A stretch of DNA of 64,000 nucleotides from Sphingomonas sp. A2-49. Its GTDB lineage: Bacteria > Pseudomonadota > Alphaproteobacteria > Sphingomonadales > Sphingomonadaceae. The notes below the pieces were generated by a model. It made no database searches and was not told where the DNA came from. It saw nothing but the letters and a program-made list of their open reading frames with translations. The stretch is from positions 18,101-82,100 of the forward strand of contig NZ_JAJLPA010000016.1 of assembly GCF_025548555.1 (NCBI RefSeq), in the 5' to 3' direction. Both the position numbers and the translations under genes were made by a program. Positions within the stretch are counted from its first letter, which is position 1; every line of letters begins with the position of its first letter. Shown one piece after another: positions 57,156 through 64,000 of the stretch.

Positions 57156-58058
57156 ATGCGTAGCGTGACGATCGCGGTGGCCGTGCTGGCGCTCGCCGTC
57201 GCCGGCGATGCCGGTGCACGACAACGCGTCGACGGCGCGGATGCGACGCGCCCCGGCACGACCTTCGACGCGCCGCCGCCGGTCCCCACCGCGCGGCGCG
57301 GGGGCGATCGCCGGCCATGGCAACCGCAGAGCTGGCAGCGTCCCGTCGGCGCCCGCGCGCCGGTCGCCGCGCCCGCAGCCGCTCCGGTCGCCATGACGAG
57401 CGACGACCGCCCGTCGGGCAGGACCGCCGCACCGGGCGACTGGAGTGCCTATCGCCGCCCGTACCGCGGCTACGCCCTGCCGCCCGCGTGGATCGGCGCC
57501 CGGTTCGTCGTGACCGATTACCGCGCCTATGGCCTGACGCCGCCGCTGCCCGGCTATCGCTGGGTCCGCTATTATGACGATGCGGTGCTGGTCGATGCAC
57601 GCGGATCGGTGTTCGACACGCGCTTCGACGTCGATTGGGACCGGCGCGGCGAGCGATACCGTGCGGCGGAGCCCGTCGTCGCCGACGCCGACCCGGGCGA
57701 CGAGGCCCCGTACGAGGACGCGCGCTTGACCCGGCGCGACGAGGCGGAGGGCCTCGCGCCGCCGCTGCGCGAACGGGGCCGCCGCTACACGGTGCCGGTC
57801 GCGCCCGAATATGCCCCGCCGCCTCCGCCGGGATATGTCGGCGGAGGCGCCGCATGGCGGTCGGCGGACGGCCTGACGACGGTCACGACCACGACGGGGG
57901 GCGGCTATGCCCCGCCCGGCTACCTGCCGCCCGGCGCCGCGACGACGACCGTCGTCGTCCAGACCGCGCCGGCGGTGACCACCACCACGACCACCGAGAT
58001 CTTCGACGAGCCCGCGCCGGTCGCCCGGCGGATCGTCCGCCGCCGCGTCCGCCGCTGA
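57156..58058 (+). CDS. Periplasmic RcnB-family protein
   Basis: A 300-residue protein with a signal peptide (1-23). The middle (about 105-170) carries the RcnB signature: PPAWIGARFVVTDYRAYGL and PPLPGYRWVRYYDDAVLVD. The rest is low-complexity, rich in Pro, Arg, Tyr and Thr, with a TTTTTT-rich stretch before an Arg-rich end. RcnB in E. coli modulates Ni/Co efflux; the role here is uncertain as no efflux pump is nearby. Confidence 0.78.
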   Translation: MRSVTIAVAVLALAVAGDAGARQRVDGADATRPGTTFDAPPPVPTARRGGDRRPWQPQSWQRPVGARAPVAAPAAAPVAMTSDDRPSGRTAAPGDWSAYRRPYRGYALPPAWIGARFVVTDYRAYGLTPPLPGYRWVRYYDDAVLVDARGSVFDTRFDVDWDRRGERYRAAEPVVADADPGDEAPYEDARLTRRDEAEGLAPPLRERGRRYTVPVAPEYAPPPPPGYVGGGAAWRSADGLTTVTTTTGGGYAPPGYLPPGAATTTVVVQTAPAVTTTTTTEIFDEPAPVARRIVRRRVRR

Positions 58059-58075
58059 TCCCGGGCGTTGGGCCT

Positions 58076-58525
58076 CTAGCCGATGCCGAGATCGGCTGGA
58101 CCGAACGCCTGCGGCAACAGCTCGGACAGGCGGTAGCTGGCGATGGCGTCGCCCTCGGCGGCGCCGCAATGGACGTCGAGATCGCGGCCACCCATCTGCG
58201 CGGCCTCGTTGAGCACCTGGCGACAGCGGCCGCACGGGCTTACCGGCGCGGTGCCGGTGGCGCGCCCGTCGGCGTCCATCGCCCCGCCGATCACCCCGAC
58301 CGCGACCACCTCGCGCAGCCGCCCCGCGGCGCTCGCGGTGGCGATGGCGACCGTCTCCGCGCACAGCGACAGGCCGTAGCTGGCGTTCTCGACATTGGCG
58401 CCGGTGACGATGCTGCCGTCGGTCATCAGTAGCGCCGCACCCACTGCGAAGCGCGAATAGGGGGCGTGCGCGCGCGTTGCGGCCTCGCGGGCGGCGGCGA
58501 TCAGGCGGACGGGGTCTTGGGTCAT
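58076..58525 (-). CDS. cdd: Cytidine deaminase
   Basis: A 149-residue zinc enzyme: NVENASYGLSLCAETVAI holds the first Cys ligand and catalytic Glu, and PCGRCRQVLNE supplies the other two cysteines. It deaminates cytidine and deoxycytidine in salvage. It overlaps the preceding GH25-like gene by four bases. Confidence 0.92.
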   Translation of the reverse strand: MTQDPVRLIAAAREAATRAHAPYSRFAVGAALLMTDGSIVTGANVENASYGLSLCAETVAIATASAAGRLREVVAVGVIGGAMDADGRATGTAPVSPCGRCRQVLNEAAQMGGRDLDVHCGAAEGDAIASYRLSELLPQAFGPADLGIG

Positions 58526-59199
58526 GGTGCGACGACGTTCCAGTTCACGGGGCCTTCGATACCGTCGATGCGGCGGATATGGCTCGCCCGCCACATCCGC
58601 CACGGATGCGCGGCATAATCGGGCTTGAGGAAATCGGCGATCGCCCAGACCGGCCGGTCGATCGCCGCGGACAGACGGTAATCGTCGTCCACCGCGCGGG
58701 TCAGCCGCAGCAGCACCGGCTTGCGGGCATGCGTCTCGACCATGCGGATGAACGTCCGGAGCTCGCGGATCAGGGCGTCGCGATCCGGACGGGCGGTGCA
58801 GTCGTCGCGGTAGCTGACGTCGATCGCGGCGGGCAACGCGTCGGCGTTGCGGGGCACGAAGGCGTTGAACGCATCGGCCTGGTCCGCCGCGCGCTGACAC
58901 AGCGAGAACAGGTGGACGGCGCCGCGCCGCAGCCCGGCTTCGGGCACGCTCGACCAGTTCGCCTCGAACGCCGGATCGCGGCGGTCGGCGCCGGAGGTCG
59001 CGACGAGATAGGCGAAATCCGCGCCCCGCGCCCGCACCGTGCCCCATTCGACCGCGCCGGGGTTCTCGCCCAGGTCGATCCCCTGCAACGGATAGCGCGC
59101 GACCGGCGGATGCCAGCCGGTCGCCACGCTCCAGCCCGCGATGCCGAGCAGCCCCGCGCCGACCAGCAAGGCGGCGGGCTTGAACAGTCCATATGCCAT
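58522..59199 (-). CDS. GH25-like (lysozyme-fold) membrane-anchored protein
   Basis: A 225-residue protein with an N-terminal membrane anchor (residues 7-27) and a GH25-type barrel: QGIDLGENPGAVEW, DFAYLVATSG, and PAAIDVSYRDDC. GH25 enzymes normally have a catalytic Glu two residues after the central Asp (DxE); here that position is Ser (IDVS). It may be inactive or use another residue. It lies between UPF0262 and cdd in an overlapping operon. Confidence 0.75.
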   Translation of the reverse strand: MAYGLFKPAALLVGAGLLGIAGWSVATGWHPPVARYPLQGIDLGENPGAVEWGTVRARGADFAYLVATSGADRRDPAFEANWSSVPEAGLRRGAVHLFSLCQRAADQADAFNAFVPRNADALPAAIDVSYRDDCTARPDRDALIRELRTFIRMVETHARKPVLLRLTRAVDDDYRLSAAIDRPVWAIADFLKPDYAAHPWRMWRASHIRRIDGIEGPVNWNVVAP

Positions 59200-59681
59200 C
59201 AGCCGCGCAGGTGCAGCACGCAGATCAGCGTGAACAGCCGCCGCGCGGTGTCGAAATCGACCGCGATCTTGCCGTCGAGCCGTTCGCGCAGCAGTTCGGC
59301 GGCATCATTGTGGACGGCGCGACGGGCCATATCGACGGTTTCGATCTGTTGCGGGGTGGAGGCCCGTATCGCCTGATAGTAACTATCGCAAATCGCGAAA
59401 TAGTCCTTGATCGGCCGGCGGAACCGCCCGAGCGCGAGCACCAGCGTTTCCAGATGGCTACCGTCGTCGCGGTGGATGTGGATGCCCAGCCGCCCCCCCG
59501 CCGATTCGAGCGTGATGCGATAGGGACCGGCATAGCCGTCGGGATGGACGCGCTGCGGCGCGAAATGATTGCCCTCCAGCAGGTCGAAGATCGCGATCCG
59601 CCGCTCCTGCTCGACATCGGCCGAGCGCCAGCCGATGCTGTGCTCGTCGAGCGTGATGTCGATGATCCGGGGGTCGGCCAT
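59199..59681 (-). CDS. UPF0262 family protein
   Basis: A 160-residue protein starting MADPRIIDITLDEHSIGWR, with VEQERRIAIFDLLEGN and RRAVHNDAAELLRERL, which I recognise as the UPF0262 family of alphaproteobacteria. The function is unknown. It begins the minus-strand operon leading to the GH25-like gene and cdd, sharing one base with the former, and is divergent from dnaB. Confidence 0.85.
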   Translation of the reverse strand: MADPRIIDITLDEHSIGWRSADVEQERRIAIFDLLEGNHFAPQRVHPDGYAGPYRITLESAGGRLGIHIHRDDGSHLETLVLALGRFRRPIKDYFAICDSYYQAIRASTPQQIETVDMARRAVHNDAAELLRERLDGKIAVDFDTARRLFTLICVLHLRG

Positions 59682-59761
59682 CGTCGTCCGATATAGGGCG
59701 CGGCGGTCCACGACAATTCCGAGTTTGTCGGCGGCGGCGTGGAGGCGGTATAGCGGCGGGC

Positions 59762-61255
59762 ATGGCCACTCTCGCATTCCCGACTCCGGCGGCTCCCGCC
59801 GAACCCATGCAGCTGCCCCGCAATGTCGAGGCGGAGGCGGCGATGCTCGGCGCGATGATGATCGACAACCGACTCGCCGACGACCTCGTCGACCGGCTGG
59901 AGCCGGTGCACTTTTTCGAACCCGTCCACGGGCGCATCTTTGCCGCGATAAAGACGCTGCGCGCCAACGACATGCTGGCGACGCCGGTGACGCTGCGCCC
60001 GATGTTCGAGGCGGACGAGGGGATGCGCGAGCTCGGCGGTCCGTCCTATCTCGCCAGCCTGACCGGGTCGGGTGCGGGCCTGATCGGCGCGCGCCAGTTC
60101 GCGACGCAGATCTACGACCTCGCCATGCTGCGCGCGCTGGTCAGCGTCGGGCGGACGCTGGTCGAGCGCGCGATGGACACGTCGGAAGAGGTCAATCCGC
60201 GCGCGCAGATCGAGGCGGCCGAGGAGGAATTGTACAAGGTCGCCGGCGACGGCGGCGCCGAGAACGCGACCAAGAGCTTCGCGCAGGCGACGACGATGGC
60301 GGTCAAGATGGCCGAGCGCGCGCTCAATTCGGGCGGCAACCTGTCGGGCGTCACCACCGGGCTCGACAGCGTCAACGCCAAGATCGGCGGCATGCACCAT
60401 TCGGATCTGATGATCCTCGCCGGCCGCCCCGGCATGGGCAAGACCTCGCTCGCCACCAATATCGCGTTCAACGCGGCGCGGCGCTGGATGCGCGACATGG
60501 CGGACGGCATCCCGCCGTCCGAATCGGTCGGCGCGAAGGTCGTGTTCTTCAGCCTCGAGATGAGCGCCGACCAGCTCGCCACCCGCATCCTCGCCGAACA
60601 GTCGCAGATCAGCTCCGAAAGCTTGCGCATGGGCAAGATCAGCAAGGCGGAATTCGCGCAGCTCGCCGCGGCGGCGGCGGAGCTGGAGAATCTGCCGCTG
60701 TTCATCGACGATACCGGCGGCCTGTCGATCAGCGCGCTGCACACCCGCGTGCGCCGCCTGCAACGCCGCCACAACAATCAGATCGGGCTGGTCGTGGTCG
60801 ACTATCTCCAGCTGCTTACCGCGGGCGGCAAGGGGTCGAAGGAGAACCGCGTCCAGGAAATCTCGGAAATCTCGCGCGGGTTGAAGACGCTGGCCAAGGA
60901 CATGAACGTCCCCGTGCTGGCGCTGTCGCAGCTCAGCCGCGCGGTCGAAAGCCGCGAGGACAAGCGCCCGATGCTGTCGGACCTGCGCGAATCGGGCTCG
61001 ATCGAGCAGGACGCGGACATGGTCTGGTTCGTGTTCCGCGAGGATTATTACACCGCGCAGCGCGAGCCCAAGCGCCCGATGGAGGGCGACGAGGCCAAGA
61101 TCTTCGAGGATCACGCCAAATGGGCGAGCGACATGGAACGCGTCTATGGCCTCGCCGAGATGATCGTCGCCAAGCAGCGCCACGGCGCGACCGGCAAGGT
61201 GGTGCTGAAGTTCGACCCCACGATCACCAAGTTCAGCGACTACGCCGGCTATTGA
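59762..61255 (+). CDS. dnaB: Replicative DNA helicase DnaB
   Basis: A 497-residue hexameric helicase. The N-terminal domain has PRNVEAEAAMLGAMMIDNRL, which interacts with primase. The C-terminal RecA-like domain has Walker A GRPGMGKTSLATN and VVVDYLQLL. A short acidic/Arg linker insert (MEGDEAKIFEDHAKWASDMERV, about 440-461) lies near the C-terminus. It unwinds DNA at forks. No intein is present. Confidence 0.95.
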   Translation: MATLAFPTPAAPAEPMQLPRNVEAEAAMLGAMMIDNRLADDLVDRLEPVHFFEPVHGRIFAAIKTLRANDMLATPVTLRPMFEADEGMRELGGPSYLASLTGSGAGLIGARQFATQIYDLAMLRALVSVGRTLVERAMDTSEEVNPRAQIEAAEEELYKVAGDGGAENATKSFAQATTMAVKMAERALNSGGNLSGVTTGLDSVNAKIGGMHHSDLMILAGRPGMGKTSLATNIAFNAARRWMRDMADGIPPSESVGAKVVFFSLEMSADQLATRILAEQSQISSESLRMGKISKAEFAQLAAAAAELENLPLFIDDTGGLSISALHTRVRRLQRRHNNQIGLVVVDYLQLLTAGGKGSKENRVQEISEISRGLKTLAKDMNVPVLALSQLSRAVESREDKRPMLSDLRESGSIEQDADMVWFVFREDYYTAQREPKRPMEGDEAKIFEDHAKWASDMERVYGLAEMIVAKQRHGATGKVVLKFDPTITKFSDYAGY

Positions 61256-61382
61256 TCCGTCGCGTCGCCGGAGCGGGCGGACGCAAAAAATCCCGCCGCG
61301 AAAGGTAGTCAGCACCCATCCGTTCAGCCTAGAGCGAGGCGGACGGTGCGAAGGCCCGGCGGATGATCGAGCCGGGTCGCCC

Positions 61383-62855
61383 ATGGGAAACAGCATGACA
61401 CGAAGCATAGCGACGGTGGCGACGATCGCCCTGCTCCTGCCGGCGATGCCGGCCGCGGCGCAGGTGACGCAGGTGCCGGTGCCCCCTTCGGCGGTGCCGC
61501 AGGTCGCGGTGACGCCCCCGGTGGTGACGCCCACCCTGCCGCTGCCGCAGATCAGCGAGGCGCAGGCGACGCAGCTTGCCGCCCTGCTGGCGAAGGACAC
61601 GACGACGCAGGGGCTGGCGCTCGCCACGCCGCGGCCGATGGATGCGGCGGCGCGCGACCAGCTGGTCCGGGACGCGCTCGACCATGCCCGTGCGGTCCAT
61701 GCCGGTCGGCTCGCGGAGTCGGACTTCCAGCGCGACTGGGGGCTGCGGCCGCCCGTATTCGATCCGCTGCCGGGGTTCACCGACGCGGTCCGGCGCGACC
61801 GGATCACCGCCTGGTTCGCGGCGCTGCCGCCGCCCTATTCGGGCTATGACGGGCTGAAGGCGGGGCTGGCGCGCTATCGCGGCATCGCCGCCGACGGCGG
61901 CTGGGCGCAACTGGCCGCGGGGCCGGATCTCGGCATGGGCGCCACCGGGGTGCGGGTGGCGGCGCTGCGCAAGCGCCTGGCGGTCGAGGACCCGGACGTC
62001 GCCACCAGCGGTGCCTACGACCTGAAGCTGGTCGAGGCGGTGCGCCGCGCGCAGCGGCGCTACGGTCTCAACCCGACCGGCATCGTCTCGACGCAGACGC
62101 TCGCCGCGCTCAACGTGCCGGCGACCGCGCGGGTGCGCCAGATCATGGCGAATATGGAACGCTGGCGCTGGCTGCCGCAGCAGCTGCCGCGCGACCGGAT
62201 CCAGGTCAACATCGCCGCCGCGGTGCTGACCGTGTTCGACGGCGACCAGCCGGTGATGTCGATGCGCGCGGTGACCGGGCGGCCGGGCGACGAGACGCCG
62301 ATGCTGTCGTCCACCATCCACAGCGTCGTCATCAACCCGCCGTGGAACGTGCCGACGTCGATCGCGACCAAGGAGCTGTGGCCGAAGGAAAAGAAGAGCC
62401 CCGGCTATCTGCGTCGCAACGGGTTCCGGGTGATCGACGGCACCCGGCTGCAACAGGCGGCGGGCGACCAGAGCGCGCTCGGCCGGTACAAGTTCGATTT
62501 CGACAATGCCTTTGCGGTCTATCTCCACGACACGCCGTCGCGCGCGAAGTTCGCGAGCTTCAGCCGGCTCGCCAGCCATGGCTGCGTACGGCTGGAAAAG
62601 CCCGCCGACCTCGCCGAGCTGCTGCTGAAGGGCGATCCCGCCTGGACGCCGGAGGGGATCGCGGCCGCGGTCGACAAGGGCAATACGGTGCGGGCGCGCC
62701 TGACCAAGCCGGTCGCGGTCTACCTGCTCTACTGGACCGCGTTCGCGAGCGGCAACGGCCAGATGAATTTCCGCGACGATCCCTATCAATGGGATGCAAC
62801 CTTGGCCGCGAAGATCGAGGCGCGCACCGCGAGCCAGATGGTCGCGGCACGATAG
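61383..62855 (+). CDS. L,D-transpeptidase, YcbB-like, with peptidoglycan-binding domain
   Basis: A 490-residue periplasmic enzyme with a signal peptide ending AAAQ near residue 27. A scaffold region and a peptidoglycan-binding segment (GATGVRVAALRKRLAVEDP, about 185-203) precede the YkuD domain with catalytic Cys in SHGCVRLEKP. It would form 3-3 cross-links in peptidoglycan. ATG 61395 (MTRSIA) is an alternative start with GGGA upstream. Confidence 0.9.
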   Translation: MGNSMTRSIATVATIALLLPAMPAAAQVTQVPVPPSAVPQVAVTPPVVTPTLPLPQISEAQATQLAALLAKDTTTQGLALATPRPMDAAARDQLVRDALDHARAVHAGRLAESDFQRDWGLRPPVFDPLPGFTDAVRRDRITAWFAALPPPYSGYDGLKAGLARYRGIAADGGWAQLAAGPDLGMGATGVRVAALRKRLAVEDPDVATSGAYDLKLVEAVRRAQRRYGLNPTGIVSTQTLAALNVPATARVRQIMANMERWRWLPQQLPRDRIQVNIAAAVLTVFDGDQPVMSMRAVTGRPGDETPMLSSTIHSVVINPPWNVPTSIATKELWPKEKKSPGYLRRNGFRVIDGTRLQQAAGDQSALGRYKFDFDNAFAVYLHDTPSRAKFASFSRLASHGCVRLEKPADLAELLLKGDPAWTPEGIAAAVDKGNTVRARLTKPVAVYLLYWTAFASGNGQMNFRDDPYQWDATLAAKIEARTASQMVAAR

Positions 62856-62868
62856 AAGGGGGGACGAG

Positions 62869-63204
62869 ATGCGTTATCCGACGATGAAGGCCGCGGCCGC
62901 ACTGGCCGCGGGATTGCTGATGCTGGCGGCCTGTTCGCGCTCCGGGCCCGAACAGGCGCCCGAGGCGGAGAACATGGCGGAGGCGACCCCGGTGGAGGAC
63001 GTGACCCCCGTCGCGCCGCCCTCAGACGAACCGGCGCCGGTCGAGACGAATGCGATCGATGCCAATGCGGTGGCGATCGCGCCGCCGCCCGAGGCGCCGA
63101 CCGCGCCCGACGCGCAGATGCTGGAGGACGCGGACGCGACCGGCATGACCGCGCGCGTGTCGCGCGACGAGGCGCCGGCCGGCAACGACCAGGCCGACCA
63201 GTAA
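62869..63204 (+). CDS. Small acidic lipoprotein
   Basis: A 111-residue protein with a signal peptide and lipobox LMLAACS (Cys near residue 24). The mature part is a low-complexity, acidic Pro/Ala/Glu-rich chain with no domain seen. It lies between two peptidoglycan enzymes, so a cell-envelope role is likely but not defined. GGGGGGACGAG precedes the ATG. Confidence 0.72.
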   Translation: MRYPTMKAAAALAAGLLMLAACSRSGPEQAPEAENMAEATPVEDVTPVAPPSDEPAPVETNAIDANAVAIAPPPEAPTAPDAQMLEDADATGMTARVSRDEAPAGNDQADQ

Positions 63205-63221
63205 TCCCGGACGGCCCCGAC

Positions 63222-64000
63222 ATGACGATCGTGACCCGGCGCACGGCGTATCGCCTGTGCGGCGCCGCGCTGCTGCTGGGGGCGCTGGGCGCCGCATGGC
63301 CGGCGGGCGCGGTCACCCGCCCGGTGTCCGCGCTGCTGATGGACGCGCGCGACGGCAGCATCCTCTATGCCGAAAACGCCGGGATCGTCCGGCGGCCGGC
63401 GTCGCTGACGAAGATGATGACGCTGTTCCTCACCTTCGACGCGCTCGACGCGGGCAAGCTGCGCCTCGACGATTCGATCACCATCTCGCGTTATGCGGCC
63501 AGCCAGAAGCCGTCGCGGATCGGTTTTCGTCCCGGCGCGACGATGACCGTCGACCAGGCGATCCGCGCGATCGCGGTCGTGTCCGCCAACGACGTCGCCG
63601 TGGCGCTGGCCGAGGCGGTGGGCGGGACCGAGGATCGATTCGCCCGGATGATGACCGCAAAGGCGCGTGCGCTGGGGCTGGAGGACACGTCCTTCACCAA
63701 TTCGACCGGCCTACCGGGTGCGAACCTGACCACCGCGCAGGATATCGCGCGGCTGTCGCTGGCGCTGCTGCGCGACCATCCGGGCCGGTATGCGGTGTTC
63801 GCCACGCGATCGTTCAGCTGGGCGGGGCGCCGCGTGCAGAACCACAATCACCTGCTCGGCGCCTATCCCGGCGCCGACGGCATCAAGACCGGCTATACCG
63901 CGGAGGCCGGGTTCGCGCTCGCCGCCTCCGCCAAACGCGGCGACCGCCGGCTGATCGCGGTGGTGATCGGCGAGCGTTCGATCCAGCTGCGCGACCAGCG
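63222..64000 (+). CDS. D-alanyl-D-alanine carboxypeptidase (serine type), 3' truncated by the window edge
   Basis: At least 259 residues of a DacA/DacC-type penicillin-binding protein. After the signal peptide (ending WPAGA) come the three active-site motifs: SLTK (Ser nucleophile), SAN and KTGYTAEAGF. It removes terminal D-Ala from peptidoglycan peptides. It starts 17 bases after the lipoprotein gene. The frame is still open at base 64000. Confidence 0.9.
   Translation, partial: MTIVTRRTAYRLCGAALLLGALGAAWPAGAVTRPVSALLMDARDGSILYAENAGIVRRPASLTKMMTLFLTFDALDAGKLRLDDSITISRYAASQKPSRIGFRPGATMTVDQAIRAIAVVSANDVAVALAEAVGGTEDRFARMMTAKARALGLEDTSFTNSTGLPGANLTTAQDIARLSLALLRDHPGRYAVFATRSFSWAGRRVQNHNHLLGAYPGADGIKTGYTAEAGFALAASAKRGDRRLIAVVIGERSIQLRDQ

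Overview
The window is high-GC chromosomal DNA of an alphaproteobacterium. The gene families point to a sphingomonad (Sphingomonadaceae): an S5 protein with a long Gly/Arg-rich tail, ohr/ohrR, the UPF0262 family, a RegB/RegA pair and small conserved alphaproteobacterial proteins. The species cannot be fixed from sequence reading alone. Most of the window is core housekeeping DNA; short accessory patches are set into it.

Layout. 1-5 kb: tail of an unrecognised gene, gph, then glmU and glmS (the two ends of UDP-GlcNAc synthesis) with a VapBC-type toxin-antitoxin pair between them. 5-11.4 kb: divergent ohr/ohrR with palindromic operators, a ROK sugar kinase, a receiver-GGDEF-EAL protein overlapping a cytoplasmic histidine kinase, a DUF3147 membrane protein and a secreted lipase-like hydrolase. 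11.5-12.8 kb (minus strand): tRNA-Trp, a 47-residue membrane protein, secE, nusG. 13-30.2 kb: the str (rpsL-rpsG-fusA-tuf), S10 and spc ribosomal clusters through secY and adk. Intrinsic terminators sit after tuf, rpsQ, rpmD and rplO, and another lies before the gene that follows adk. 30.2-35 kb: 4.8 kb separates adk from rpsM; it holds an OmpR-type two-component system, small membrane and secreted proteins, and a small gene split by an in-frame amber codon. 35-37.7 kb: the alpha cluster (rpsM-rpsK-rpoA-rplQ) with its own promoter-like site. 37.9-46.2 kb: guaA, a lone CheB-like receiver, a frameshifted nuclease-toxin gene followed by an intact immunity-like gene, an SDR enzyme, a LysR regulator divergent from wrbA, and a RegB/RegA-type redox two-component pair. 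46.2-52.9 kb: a PHA-system protein, a VOC protein, lnt, metK behind a perfect palindrome resembling a SahR operator, PilZ, PAP2, an FNT channel and trmB.

The most unusual locus is at 52.9-54.3 kb. A lower-GC, single-gene segment encoding a STAND/Orc1-Cdc6-like ATPase is inserted exactly at the 3' end of trmB. It is flanked by 23-bp direct repeats with one mismatch, and each copy encodes a complete TrmB C-terminus. This is the signature of site-specific integration, yet no recombinase gene is present.

54.3-64 kb returns to core functions: a VanY/extensin-like protein, an RluA-type pseudouridine synthase, arfB, free-methionine-sulfoxide reductase, an RcnB-like protein, then cdd, a GH25-like protein and a UPF0262 gene as an overlapping minus-strand operon divergent from dnaB. 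The window ends with an L,D-transpeptidase, a lipoprotein and a D,D-carboxypeptidase cut by the window edge.
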